Origin: Thiothrix subterranea
GTDB taxonomy: Bacteria; Pseudomonadota; Gammaproteobacteria; Thiotrichales; Thiotrichaceae
Reading direction: 5' to 3'
Assembly (NCBI RefSeq): GCF_030930995.1
Contig: NZ_CP133217.1
Span: forward strand, 2,346,001 to 2,410,000
DNA: 64,000 nt
The first letter of the stretch is position 1. Every line of letters begins with the position of its first letter. The position numbers were made by a program, and so were the translations under genes. Below the pieces are notes generated by a model. That model was not told the origin of the DNA. It saw only the letters and a program-made list of their open reading frames with translations, and searched no databases. Positions 52,877 to 61,890 of the stretch are shown one piece after another.

Positions 52877-54739
52877 ATGATGAAATTTCAGCATTCCCTA
52901 TTAGTCGGCTTGTGCGTTTCCACGTTAGTACTAATCAGCGGCTGTAACGATAATGACACCCCAGCAGCAAGCGACACCGCCACTACCCCTGCGACCAGCC
53001 TGCGCATTTTGCACATCAACGACCACCATTCACACTTGCAACCGAACAGCGCCACGTTGACGCTGGCGGGCAAAGCGACTGCCGTTAAAACCGGCGGCTT
53101 CCCGCGTGTGGTGACTAAAATTAACGAATTGGCAGCCAGCGGCGGTAATGTATTGAAACTGCACGCGGGTGATGCGACGACCGGCGATCTGTATTTCACC
53201 CTGTTCAAAGGCAAAGCCGACGCGGAGCAGATGAATCAAGTCTGTTTTGATGCCTTCACACTGGGGAATCACGAATTCGACTCTGGCGATGCCGGTTTGA
53301 AAAACTTCCTCGATTTCCTCAATAGCAGCGCAGCCTGTAAAACCGACGTATTGTCTGCCAACGTGCAGCCTAAAGTTGGTACGTCACCACTGGCGCTGAA
53401 TTCTGCCACCGATTACATCAAGCCTTACACCATCAAAGAAATTAACGGGCAGAAATTCGGCATTATCGGTCTCACCATTGCAGGCAAAACCAAAAATTCT
53501 TCCAGCCCGGATGAAACCACCCTGTTTGCCAATGAAGCCACTACCGCACAAAAATACATCGACGAACTGGCGGGCAAAGGCGTTAACAAAATCATTTTGC
53601 TTACGCATCAAGGTTACGACAATGACCAAACCATCGCCAAGCAGCTCAAAGGCGTTGACGTGATTGTAGGTGGCGATTCGCATACCTTATTAGGCGAGGG
53701 TTTCAAAGCTTTTGGCTTGACTCCCGCAGGCGCTTACCCAACCAAAACCACCGACGCGAATGGCAAGCAAGTGTGCATTGCCCAAGCGTCACAATACAGC
53801 GACATCGTGGGTGAATTGAATATTGAGTTCAATGCCAGCGGTGAGGTGAGCGCGTGTTTCGGTACACCGCACTTGTTGCTGAGCGACACCTTTAAAGTGA
53901 GCAATGTGGAACTGACGGGTGCGGAGCGTGATGCGGTGCTGAAAGTGGTAGCCGATGCGCCGGAACTGTCCCTTGTAACTTCGGATGCCGCCGCGCAAGC
54001 CAACCTCGATAGCTATTCGCAGCAAGTCGACGTGTTGAAGCAAACCAAAATTGGCGTAGCCGCTGAAACGCTGTGCCATGAGCGCGTCCCTAATCAAGGT
54101 TTGAGCAAGACCGCAGGCTGCACCGTTGCTACCCAGTCAAATGGCAGTGACATTGCTAATATCGTCTCCAAAGCGTTTTTGGAAATGAGCCTAACGTCTG
54201 ACATTTGCTTGCAGAATGCTGGCGGTGTGCGCGTTGATGTACCCGCAGGCGATATTACTTTAGGTACAGCTTACACCTTGCTGCCCTTTGCTAATACGCT
54301 GACTGAAATGGATATGACCGGGAAAGAAATCATCGACTCCTTGGAAGATGGCATTGATTTCGCGCTGAATCCACAAGGTTCAACAGGTTCATACCCGTAT
54401 GCAGCCGGTTTGCGTTGGGAAGCGGATTTGTCCCAAGCCAAAGGTGCGCGTGTCACCAATGTGCAAGTTAACCCGCGTGTTACGGGGGCGTGGGTAGCCA
54501 TTGATCCGGCGAAAACTTACAAGGTTGTGACCAACAGTTTCCTCGCGACCGGTGGCGATGGTTACACCACGTTCAAGAATTTGGCGGCGGCTAAGAAGCT
54601 GAACACTTACTTGGATTACGCGCAATCTTTCGCTGATTACGTGACCCGCGAAACAGGCGCAGGCCGTAGTGTGATGAAACTGCCGATCGAGGAATACAGC
54701 ACCCAGCAGTTCATCGACAAAGATGGCGTGTTGCGTTAA
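52877..54739 (+). CDS. UshA-family 5'-nucleotidase lipoprotein
   Basis: The enzyme family removes phosphate from nucleotides outside the cytoplasm. The 620-residue protein has a lipobox LISGC (Cys23) followed by NDND. The metallophosphoesterase domain shows HINDHHSHL near 46, GNHEFD near 131 and GGDSHTLL near 267; the C-terminal substrate domain has NAGGVRVD near 449, LLPFANTL near 467 and FLATGGDGY near 555. A CGGAG ribosome site precedes the tandem ATG start. Neighbouring phoX and a possible Pho box place it among the organic-phosphate genes. Confidence 0.9.
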   Translation: MMKFQHSLLVGLCVSTLVLISGCNDNDTPAASDTATTPATSLRILHINDHHSHLQPNSATLTLAGKATAVKTGGFPRVVTKINELAASGGNVLKLHAGDATTGDLYFTLFKGKADAEQMNQVCFDAFTLGNHEFDSGDAGLKNFLDFLNSSAACKTDVLSANVQPKVGTSPLALNSATDYIKPYTIKEINGQKFGIIGLTIAGKTKNSSSPDETTLFANEATTAQKYIDELAGKGVNKIILLTHQGYDNDQTIAKQLKGVDVIVGGDSHTLLGEGFKAFGLTPAGAYPTKTTDANGKQVCIAQASQYSDIVGELNIEFNASGEVSACFGTPHLLLSDTFKVSNVELTGAERDAVLKVVADAPELSLVTSDAAAQANLDSYSQQVDVLKQTKIGVAAETLCHERVPNQGLSKTAGCTVATQSNGSDIANIVSKAFLEMSLTSDICLQNAGGVRVDVPAGDITLGTAYTLLPFANTLTEMDMTGKEIIDSLEDGIDFALNPQGSTGSYPYAAGLRWEADLSQAKGARVTNVQVNPRVTGAWVAIDPAKTYKVVTNSFLATGGDGYTTFKNLAAAKKLNTYLDYAQSFADYVTRETGAGRSVMKLPIEEYSTQQFIDKDGVLR

Positions 54740-54764
54740 TCAATCCGCCCCGCAATGTTACACC

Positions 54765-54790
54765 GTAGAGACGCAAGATTTTGCGTCTCT
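54765..54790. repeat. Palindromic repeat, copy 2 of the GTAGAGACGC family
   Basis: GTAGAGACGCAAGATTTTGC followed by GTCTCT, a near-palindrome closely matching the unit at 5670-5697. It lies just after the 5'-nucleotidase stop, where it could form a transcript hairpin. Confidence 0.75.
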
Positions 54791-54832
54791 GCCCAATTTG
54801 CACCCATTTTCATTTATTTGAATAATCGCGAC

Positions 54833-54888
54833 ATTTAACAAAACCGCAACATAAGCTTAACGCTAACGTCAAGATATAAGGCTACATT
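54833..54888 (+). promoter_or_regulatory. Pho box array and -10 element of phoX
   Basis: ATTTAAC, CCGCAAC, GCTTAAC and ACGTCAA follow at 11-base steps (54833-54872), with AT-rich four-base spacers, then 10 bases and TACATT (54883-54888). Repeats are more divergent than at pstS, but spacing and -10 fit. Confidence 0.68.
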
Positions 54889-54928
54889 GCAGCGCGTACA
54901 CGCCCAAATTATCAATGGAGATAACCCA

Positions 54929-56809
54929 ATGAAATATCTGAAAATCAGCTTGATGGCATTAGCAGTCGCTTCTGCGCTGGCTGGCTGTAACGATAATAAT
55001 GATGCAAGTCCTGCTACTACCACGACTACCACTGGCACGACTTCTAGCTTCAAATCTATTGAATTTAGCAATATGCCAGCGCCTGCTGTGGCGGCTGATC
55101 TGGCTAAAACCTACTCCACTTCCGTTGCTAAAGTGACTTACGCTGACGGTACTAGCAAAGATTTCCCCTTAACTTACAATAAGCTGTTTGGCGTAAAAGA
55201 CAAAGTGGGCGGCAATGCTAACCCAGCGGGTCAGTTGTACGACGCTAAAATGAAGCCAATCATGGACCCAATGGGCAAGCCTGTGATTGCTGAAACCCCG
55301 GATTCCAACAGCCTGTTGAAAGTGGGCAGCAACCTGTTCATGGTTTCACATCTGGAATACGACTGGATTTTGTCTGACGGTGCTGAAGCTTACAAAGCGG
55401 CTGATTGGTATACCCGTATGCCAATGTCCATGATTCTGACTGGCATTACCCAGGGTACTGATGGCAAGCTGACGGTTAAATCCCAGCGTCCTATCGACTT
55501 TTCCAGCGTTGATGGTTTGTGGATTCCTTGCGCAGGTTCACAAACGCCTTGGAACACGCATTTGGGTTCTGAAGAAGATTACGACCTGCAATACAACCCA
55601 CTGACAACCAGCACCACCACTACCACGGCTGGCGTAAAAGCGTTGACTGAAAAGTATTTCAACAACGAAAAAACCGCTAACCCTTACCACTACGGTTTCA
55701 TTCCTGAAGTCACCGTGAAAGAAGACGGCACCACTAGCGTAGTCAAGCATTACGCCATGGGTCGCGGTACGTGGGAAATGGCTAAAGTCATGGCTGATGG
55801 CAAAACCGCTTACTTCGGTGACGACGGCACGAACGTTTTCGTGAACATGTTCGTGGCTGATAAAGCAGGTGACTTGTCTGCGGGTACATTGTATGCCGCT
55901 AAGTGGACGCAAACCTCAGCCGATGCAGGCGGCAAAGCCAACCTGACGTGGATCAAACTGGGCAGCGCTAACAGCAAAGAAGTCAAAGCGCTGGCTGATA
56001 CCGCAACGTTTGCAAGCATTTTTGATGCGGTTGCACCAACGGCGGGCGCTTGCCCGGCAGGTTACACCCGTGTCCGTGCTGGTTCTGCTGCGGATGAATG
56101 CTTGACTGTTAAAGCCGGTCAGGAAAAAGCTGCCGCTTTCTTGGAAACACGCCGTTACGCTGCAATCAAGGGCGCAACTACCGAGTTCAACAAGATGGAA
56201 GGTATCGCGGTCAACGACAAAGACAAAAAGCTTTACATGGCAATGTCTTATGTTGACAAAGGCATGTTGGAAGATGCGAAAGGCCCAGCGGACGACATTA
56301 AGCTGAAAAAGCTGAATGCTGGCGCAACTTACACACTGGACATGAAATCGGCTCAGAAAGACACAGCGGGTGCAGCGATCAACTCCGATTACGTTGCCAC
56401 CAATATGTATGTTGAAACCGCATTGTTGGGTGAAGACATTGCAGTAGACGCCATGGGCAACACCGCTAACCCTAATAAAATCGCTAACACTGACAACATT
56501 TTCTTCTCTGAGAAAATGCGCACGCTGTTTGTGGGCGAAGACTCCGGTACACACGTCAACAACTTCGTCTGGGCATACAACGTCGATACCAAGAAGTTGA
56601 GCCGCATCCTGACGGCGCCAGTCGGCGCTGAGAACACAGGTTTGCAAGTTGTGGATGATATGAATGGCAACGCTTACATCATGAGCAACAGCCAGCACCA
56701 CGGTGACTGGGCAACAGGTAAGAACGCTGAAGTCGACAAAGCTATCGCTGCTATCGACAAGTTCGACGCTAATTTCGGTTACATTGGCGGTCTGCCAGCT
56801 ATCAAATAA
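54929..56809 (+). CDS. phoX: PhoX-family alkaline phosphatase, lipoprotein form
   Basis: PhoX enzymes are calcium/iron phosphatases that release phosphate from esters outside the cell. The 626-residue protein matches DUF839/PhoX: SHLEYDW near 135, GRGTWEMAKVMADGKTAYFGDDG near 270-292, KMEGIAVNDKDKKLYMAMSY near 420 and IFFSEKMRTLFVGEDSGTHVNNFVWAY near 524-550. Most PhoX proteins carry a twin-arginine signal; here the N-terminus is a Sec-type lipoprotein signal with lipobox LAGC (Cys20) and no RR. GGAGA precedes the ATG. A Pho-type promoter and two downstream hairpins frame the gene as a single unit. Confidence 0.88.
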   Translation: MKYLKISLMALAVASALAGCNDNNDASPATTTTTTGTTSSFKSIEFSNMPAPAVAADLAKTYSTSVAKVTYADGTSKDFPLTYNKLFGVKDKVGGNANPAGQLYDAKMKPIMDPMGKPVIAETPDSNSLLKVGSNLFMVSHLEYDWILSDGAEAYKAADWYTRMPMSMILTGITQGTDGKLTVKSQRPIDFSSVDGLWIPCAGSQTPWNTHLGSEEDYDLQYNPLTTSTTTTTAGVKALTEKYFNNEKTANPYHYGFIPEVTVKEDGTTSVVKHYAMGRGTWEMAKVMADGKTAYFGDDGTNVFVNMFVADKAGDLSAGTLYAAKWTQTSADAGGKANLTWIKLGSANSKEVKALADTATFASIFDAVAPTAGACPAGYTRVRAGSAADECLTVKAGQEKAAAFLETRRYAAIKGATTEFNKMEGIAVNDKDKKLYMAMSYVDKGMLEDAKGPADDIKLKKLNAGATYTLDMKSAQKDTAGAAINSDYVATNMYVETALLGEDIAVDAMGNTANPNKIANTDNIFFSEKMRTLFVGEDSGTHVNNFVWAYNVDTKKLSRILTAPVGAENTGLQVVDDMNGNAYIMSNSQHHGDWATGKNAEVDKAIAAIDKFDANFGYIGGLPAIK

Positions 56810-56810
56810 G

Positions 56811-56831
56811 CTTTACGCAACGTAAAGTTTT
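56811..56831 (+). terminator. Rho-independent terminator of phoX
   Basis: CTTTACG and CGTAAAG arms with a CAA loop are followed by TTTTA, directly after the phoX stop. Confidence 0.8.
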
Positions 56832-56836
56832 AGTCT

Positions 56837-56867
56837 GAAGGCCGGTAAGTGCTGCTTATCGGCCTTC
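56837..56867. terminator. Second, longer hairpin between phoX and the diheme gene
   Basis: GAAGGCCGGTAAG and CTTATCGGCCTTC arms (13 pairs with one G-U) around TGCTG. A short T-poor tail follows, so it may be a backup terminator or an mRNA-stabilising hairpin. Confidence 0.65.
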
Positions 56868-56888
56868 ATTTGTGTGGAGCGAGGTATT

Positions 56889-59579
56889 ATGAACAAATAT
56901 TGGTTATCCGTTTGGGCATTATTGCTGGCATTGACAGGTTGTGGCGATGAGGTGGCGAATACCACCGCAAGCCCTCTTGAGCCTGCGATTGCCGCCGCAC
57001 CCGGCGTAGGTTTGCGGGGTGATCGTGCCAACCCGGTGCTGTTTGAAAATCCTTACGCACACACGCCAGCGCAGTGTTACATCGAAACCTCCGGCGGCAC
57101 CCAGAACGCCTGCCAATATTGCCACACCAATGCCGCCTATCAAGAAGGTTTGGGTAATAACAACCCACAAGCCGGTTTGGAAGACCGTATTGGCAATCTA
57201 CAGCTTGAATACGCCTTTGCTGCGTATGACACCGTTGCGCCGCTCGCCACGGTGAACCGTTGGGAAAATACCCTAAAGCCTGAAAACTTACGCGCCGTGG
57301 TTGCCGCGATGGGCATTGATACCGCCGCGTGGGACATGCGCACGTATTTGCGCACTGACAATTGGCAGGCGGCTTATCAGCAACGCCCCGGTGATCCGAA
57401 ACAATGGGATGCGGGAATGCAAGCGCCGTTTCGGTTATTCCCCGGTCTTGATCCGGCGGATTTGCCTGCCAGTAGCGATGGTTTTGTGCGCAGTCAGCAG
57501 GAAAAAAATGGTTTCTTTCGTGATGCGCAAGGTTGGATCACCGGCTGGCGGGCGCTGAATTTCATGCCGTATGGCATTTTTACCCCAATGACGGGTTCGG
57601 TTTCGGGCATCTACGTGCGCCTGCCGGAAAGCTTTATGCAGCGTGAGGATGGCAGTTTTGACCTTGCCACTTACGCGCAAAATTTGGATTTATTGGAACG
57701 CGCCATTCAGGGGCGTTTGTTGCCCACGGATAGCACCAGGTATTTGGGCAAAGCGAACACGGTCACGGTAGAGCGCGGTTTGTACCCCTTGGGAACTGAA
57801 TTTGCGCACCCGCTGCATTACGTGGATATACGTGCTGATGGCACGGATGCCAGCATTAGCCCGTTCCCCGGCACGCGCAGTCGGCGGGTGAAAGAAGTGC
57901 GTTATATGTACAAAGCCCGGCATTGGCAGCCCGACCAATTTCGCCCAGCCGACAAAGCAGAAGGCACCAGCGTGTACGGCAATGATGAGCAAGGTTGGGT
58001 CGACAATGGCGCAGGCTGGTTATTGTCGGGTTACATTGAAGATAAAAATGGTGCATTGCGCCCGCAAACTCGCGAAGAAATGACGCAATGCATCGGTTGT
58101 CATAGCGGCATTACCCGCACGGAATTCCCGACGTTTACCTCCGGTTCTGGCAATACGGTGGATAGCACTTGGGCTATGCCGCGCAAATTTGCCGGTGATT
58201 TGGGCTGGCAAGAAATGAATTACTTGCTGTATCAAGCCGATCAAAACAGTGCCGACACCGCCGTACCGGGCAAGGCGCGGCAAGGCGACCCGCTCAACCG
58301 CGATCTGGGTAAAGGTGAATTGCGCTATTTCTTGGAAACCGTGGTGGGGGCGAGTTTGTACGGCGATATGCCTGCCGCGATTGAGGCGGTATTGGCGAGC
58401 ACGATTCGTAAAGCCGATGGCTACAGCGCGGATTGGCCTGCGTTGGATACCTCTAGCGCTGAACGTTTCCAGCAAGTACAAGCCTTGCGCCAAACCTTGA
58501 TGCGCGAATTCACTGCAAAAGGCGGGCATTTGGCAGCGGATGGCACGATTAAAGGCGGTTTATTGTACCCGCCAGAGCGCGATGCCTTGGCGACGGCAGC
58601 CCGTTACCGCCAAGTGGTGGTCAGCCAACGCTACACCAAGGGCAAAGACGTGTTTGCGGAAACGCCGGTCACGTTCCGCCATTTCCGCGACCCGGCTGAA
58701 GCATTGACACGGGTGGATGGCACGCCCTACCAAACCGGCGAAATTATTACCGAACGCGCGGTGGAATTGGATAACCCGGCAAGCTTCACCTACCGCGCCG
58801 GTAACATCGCCACGCAAATTGATGACAGCAAACCTTACCCGGAAGGCAATTACAACCCGGCTTATTTGCCACTGCTGAAATTCCCGCTGCAATTTGAAAC
58901 TGCACCTGCGCCAGCAGCGCGTGCAATGCAACAGCGCTCGGATTGGAATGCGATTCCGCTCACGGATTTGCCGTTGTGCTTGTCGGGGATGTTACGCTTA
59001 CCCACCGGGCAAGGTTTCGCGGTGATTGAACACCAAGACGGGCAATTTCTGGTGCAAAGCGGGCGCGAATTGCACACCCATCAAGGCGTGAAATTGGTGG
59101 AAGTCGGCGAACGTTACGCGCTGTTGCAACACGTTGACGACGGGCATTTGGAAAAATTGGAACTGGGTGTGCGTTCTCAGGCAACGGCGCCAGTGGCTGC
59201 ACCGTTAACCATTGCCGCTGATGAATTGGCTTTTGTGGATTTGAAAGCATTTCGTGACAATGCCGCGCTTGACCCGTACCGCTTGTTTGATGCGGTACAG
59301 CCCGAAGCGGTGGTGGTTAGCGGTAAATTGTCCGGCTACCGTTTAAGCCCCGGCACTGACCCGGCATTATTCGTCAAAGCCGGGTTGAAAACCGGCGATG
59401 TGTTGCTGGCGGTCAATGGCGTGCGTTTGGAAAGCGAGGAACAAGCCGTGAAGTTGTTGGAGCAGTATTCTGGCACGATTCAATTAAGCTTGACCTTGCA
59501 GCGCGGCAAGGAAGAAGTCAATGTGCCAGTGAATTTCCAAGAATTAGAACTGGCATTTAATACGGTGGTTTCAGGTTAA
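56889..59579 (+). CDS. Diheme cytochrome c-like lipoprotein with C-terminal PDZ domain
   Basis: I do not know a named family for this 896-residue protein. It has a lipobox LTGC (Cys17) and two haem-binding motifs, CQYCH (about 75) and CIGCH (about 401), so it should be a periplasmic or surface c-type cytochrome. The C-terminal 95 residues (about 800-890) form a GspC-like PDZ domain: SGYRLSPGTDPALFVKAGLKTGDVLLAVNGVRL. The ATG at 56889 has a GCGAGG ribosome site. A glycosyltransferase gene starts six bases after its stop, so both are one operon. Electron-transfer partner is unknown. Confidence 0.78.
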   Translation: MNKYWLSVWALLLALTGCGDEVANTTASPLEPAIAAAPGVGLRGDRANPVLFENPYAHTPAQCYIETSGGTQNACQYCHTNAAYQEGLGNNNPQAGLEDRIGNLQLEYAFAAYDTVAPLATVNRWENTLKPENLRAVVAAMGIDTAAWDMRTYLRTDNWQAAYQQRPGDPKQWDAGMQAPFRLFPGLDPADLPASSDGFVRSQQEKNGFFRDAQGWITGWRALNFMPYGIFTPMTGSVSGIYVRLPESFMQREDGSFDLATYAQNLDLLERAIQGRLLPTDSTRYLGKANTVTVERGLYPLGTEFAHPLHYVDIRADGTDASISPFPGTRSRRVKEVRYMYKARHWQPDQFRPADKAEGTSVYGNDEQGWVDNGAGWLLSGYIEDKNGALRPQTREEMTQCIGCHSGITRTEFPTFTSGSGNTVDSTWAMPRKFAGDLGWQEMNYLLYQADQNSADTAVPGKARQGDPLNRDLGKGELRYFLETVVGASLYGDMPAAIEAVLASTIRKADGYSADWPALDTSSAERFQQVQALRQTLMREFTAKGGHLAADGTIKGGLLYPPERDALATAARYRQVVVSQRYTKGKDVFAETPVTFRHFRDPAEALTRVDGTPYQTGEIITERAVELDNPASFTYRAGNIATQIDDSKPYPEGNYNPAYLPLLKFPLQFETAPAPAARAMQQRSDWNAIPLTDLPLCLSGMLRLPTGQGFAVIEHQDGQFLVQSGRELHTHQGVKLVEVGERYALLQHVDDGHLEKLELGVRSQATAPVAAPLTIAADELAFVDLKAFRDNAALDPYRLFDAVQPEAVVVSGKLSGYRLSPGTDPALFVKAGLKTGDVLLAVNGVRLESEEQAVKLLEQYSGTIQLSLTLQRGKEEVNVPVNFQELELAFNTVVSG

Positions 59580-59585
59580 ATAATA

Positions 59586-60746
59586 ATGCACATACTAATG
59601 GTTTCCGACGTGTATTTTCCGCGTGTGAATGGTGTTTCTACGTCTATTCAGGCATTCCGGCAGGCATTGCAAGCGGCGGGGCATCGGGTAACATTGATTG
59701 CCCCGGCTTACGCTGAAACGACGGCGGATGAAACCGACATTATCCGTATCAGCTCACGCCATGTGATCGTTGACCCGGAAGATCGCATGATGCGCATCCG
59801 CCATATTCACCGCTTGACTGATACGTTGCGGGCGGGGGATTACGACATTGTGCACATTCACACCCCGTTTGTGGCGCATTACGCCGGGTTGAAACTGGCA
59901 CGCAAGCTGAAGTTGCCGGTGGTGGTGACTTACCACACGTTTTTTGAAGAATATCTCTATAACTACATCAAGTGGTTGCCGAAAGAGTGGTTGCGCTACG
60001 CGGCGCGGCGCTTTTCTCGTACCCAATGTGCCGAGCTGGATGCGTTGGTCGTGCCTTCCACCGCGATGCAGCAAGTGTTGGTCGATTACGGGGTAACAAC
60101 GCCGTTGACGGTGTTGCCGACGGGTTTGGATATGAATGTGTTTGCCAGCGGTGATGCTGTGGCGTTTCGTCAGCAACACGGGATTGCACCGGAGCGCCCC
60201 ATGATTCTATTCGTTGGGCGGGTGGCGTTTGAGAAAAATATCGGTTTTTTGCTGGATGTGACCGCGAAATTGCGTGAACGCATCCCCGATATTTTGTTGG
60301 TGATTGCCGGTGAAGGCCCTGCTGAAAAAGGCTTGCAAGCGCAAGTGACCCGCCAAGGCTTGCAACAGCAGGTGATGTTTGTCGGCTATTTGCCGCGTGA
60401 TGGCGGTTTGCAGGCGTGTTACAAAGCGGCGGATGTGTTTGTGTTTGCTTCGCGCACCGAAACGCAAGGCTTGGTGTTGATTGAGGCAATGGCGTGCGGC
60501 ACGCCCGTGGTTTCGACTGCTGTGTTGGGAACGAAGGATATTATGCAAGGCGAACACGGCGGTTTGATTGCCGAGGAAGAACCCGCTGCTTTTGCCGCAC
60601 AGGTGGAACGTTTGCTGGGTGATCAGGCACTACATGCGGCGAAGGAGGAAGAGGCGGTGGCTTATGCGGCTACTTGGTCGCATACGGCACAGGCGGAAAA
60701 GTTGCTGGGGTTTTATCAGCAGGTTTCTGCGCGGCAGAACGGTTAG
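59586..60746 (+). CDS. GT4-family glycosyltransferase (possible glycolipid synthase)
   Basis: The 386-residue GT-B enzyme starts ILMVSDVYFPRVNGVSTSIQAFRQAL, as in diacylglycerol glucosyltransferases and mannosyltransferases of family GT4, and has IVHIHTPFVAHYAGLKLARKL, LFVGRVAFEKNIGFLLD (about 210) and the ETQGLVLIEAMACGTPVV nucleotide-sugar site (about 293-310). Acceptor and sugar cannot be read from sequence. Its 3' end overlaps the GNAT gene on the other strand by 77 bases. No Pho box of its own is seen. Confidence 0.83.
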   Translation: MHILMVSDVYFPRVNGVSTSIQAFRQALQAAGHRVTLIAPAYAETTADETDIIRISSRHVIVDPEDRMMRIRHIHRLTDTLRAGDYDIVHIHTPFVAHYAGLKLARKLKLPVVVTYHTFFEEYLYNYIKWLPKEWLRYAARRFSRTQCAELDALVVPSTAMQQVLVDYGVTTPLTVLPTGLDMNVFASGDAVAFRQQHGIAPERPMILFVGRVAFEKNIGFLLDVTAKLRERIPDILLVIAGEGPAEKGLQAQVTRQGLQQQVMFVGYLPRDGGLQACYKAADVFVFASRTETQGLVLIEAMACGTPVVSTAVLGTKDIMQGEHGGLIAEEEPAAFAAQVERLLGDQALHAAKEEEAVAYAATWSHTAQAEKLLGFYQQVSARQNG

Positions 60747-61335
60747 CATAGCGCCACATCCGCATTTCCAACCCTTGTTTGACCATGCCCCATTCGGTAT
60801 CGAGGATGCTGTACACCGCCGTATCGCGCACCAGACCGTCGGGCATAATGGCGCTGCGGCGCAACACACCTTCTTGCACCGCACCGAGCTTTTCCAGTGA
60901 CTGGCGCGAACGGACGTTGCGGATGTCGGTCTTGAATTGTACCCGCAACGTGCCAAAGGTCTCGAAGGCATGACGCATCAGCAGGTATTTGCACTCCAGA
61001 TTCACGCCGCTGCGCTGGTATTCGCTGGCGTACCAAGTGCCGCCGATTTCCAGTTTCATGTGTTTCAGGCAGATGTCGCGGAAACGGGTGCTGCCAATCG
61101 CTTTGTCCGTGGCGTTGTGGATGACCGCAAACGGCAAGTCAGTGCCTAGATCACGCAGGCGGATGGCATTGTTGATGAAGGCTTCCATCGGTTCACGTTC
61201 TGCTAAATTGCCGTAGAACATGTAATGCCAGATGCGTTCATCGCGGGCAGCGTACAATAAATCGGGGATGTGGTTGGCGGTTAGGGGTTCAAGGCGTATC
61301 AAACGGCCTTCCAATATGACAGGTTGCAATGTCAT
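60670..61335 (-). CDS. GNAT acetyltransferase, RimJ/RimL-like
   Basis: The 221-residue protein has the RimJ/RimL-type pattern: LEGRLIRLEPLTANHIPDLLYAARDERIW at the start, IGSTRFRDI, EIGGTWYASEYQRSGVNLECKYLLMRHAFE (acetyl-CoA loop, about 96-125) and VQFKTDIRNVRSRQSLEKLGAVQEGVLR. The last 25 residues (from about AAQKPAD) extend beyond the fold. It probably acetylates a protein N-terminus or small molecule. It is convergent with the GT4 gene and follows the PAP2 gene with a 15-base gap. Confidence 0.88.
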   Translation of the reverse strand: MTLQPVILEGRLIRLEPLTANHIPDLLYAARDERIWHYMFYGNLAEREPMEAFINNAIRLRDLGTDLPFAVIHNATDKAIGSTRFRDICLKHMKLEIGGTWYASEYQRSGVNLECKYLLMRHAFETFGTLRVQFKTDIRNVRSRQSLEKLGAVQEGVLRRSAIMPDGLVRDTAVYSILDTEWGMVKQGLEMRMWRYANRSAAQKPADKTPATFPPVPYATK

Positions 61336-61350
61336 GGTGGTTACTCCTCA

Positions 61351-61890
61351 TCACAATAGGCAAGACAATACGCAGAAACTGCCTTGTGCCAAACCCGCGC
61401 CCAAAAACGCGCCGATCAGCACATCACTGGGGTAATGCAGCCCCAGAATCACCCGCGATAACGCCACCAATACCGTGAATGGCACGACCAGCACATACCA
61501 TTCCGGGTAATAGTGCAGCAAGACCCAGCTAAATCCGACTGCGTGCAAGGTATGCCCGGAGGGGAAACTGAACTGGTCAAGTGCCGCCACATTCTGGAAA
61601 ATAGTGTCGCTGTGGCTGTAAGGGCGTACCCGTTCGGTGGAGGTTTTCAGCCACTTGTAAATCAGCAAGGCTGCCAAACCGACCAAGGCCATGTGCGCCG
61701 ATACGCGCAAGGCTTCCAGGCCGTAAATCAGTGGCAACATTAGCATCAGTACGTACCAGAACACCCCGTTACCCAGGCGGCTGATGGCAGCGAAAAACAG
61801 GCTGATGGGTTTGAGGTGATTGATCCGATTGAACAATAAGCACAATGGAATTTCACGGTCATTAAGTTGATGCAAGCGCTTCATGTTCAT
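61351..61890 (-). CDS. PAP2-family lipid phosphatase
   Basis: A 179-residue inner-membrane phosphatase with the three family motifs in order: KTSTERVRP (about 83-91), PSGH (about 112-115) and SRVILGLHYPSD (about 147-158), with four to five membrane helices. It could turn phosphatidic acid or an isoprenyl or sugar-lipid phosphate into the free alcohol. The start lies 29 bases inside the GT4 gene, so the two are translationally coupled, which suggests that it supplies diacylglycerol for glycosylation. Confidence 0.88.
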   Translation of the reverse strand: MNMKRLHQLNDREIPLCLLFNRINHLKPISLFFAAISRLGNGVFWYVLMLMLPLIYGLEALRVSAHMALVGLAALLIYKWLKTSTERVRPYSHSDTIFQNVAALDQFSFPSGHTLHAVGFSWVLLHYYPEWYVLVVPFTVLVALSRVILGLHYPSDVLIGAFLGAGLAQGSFCVLSCLL

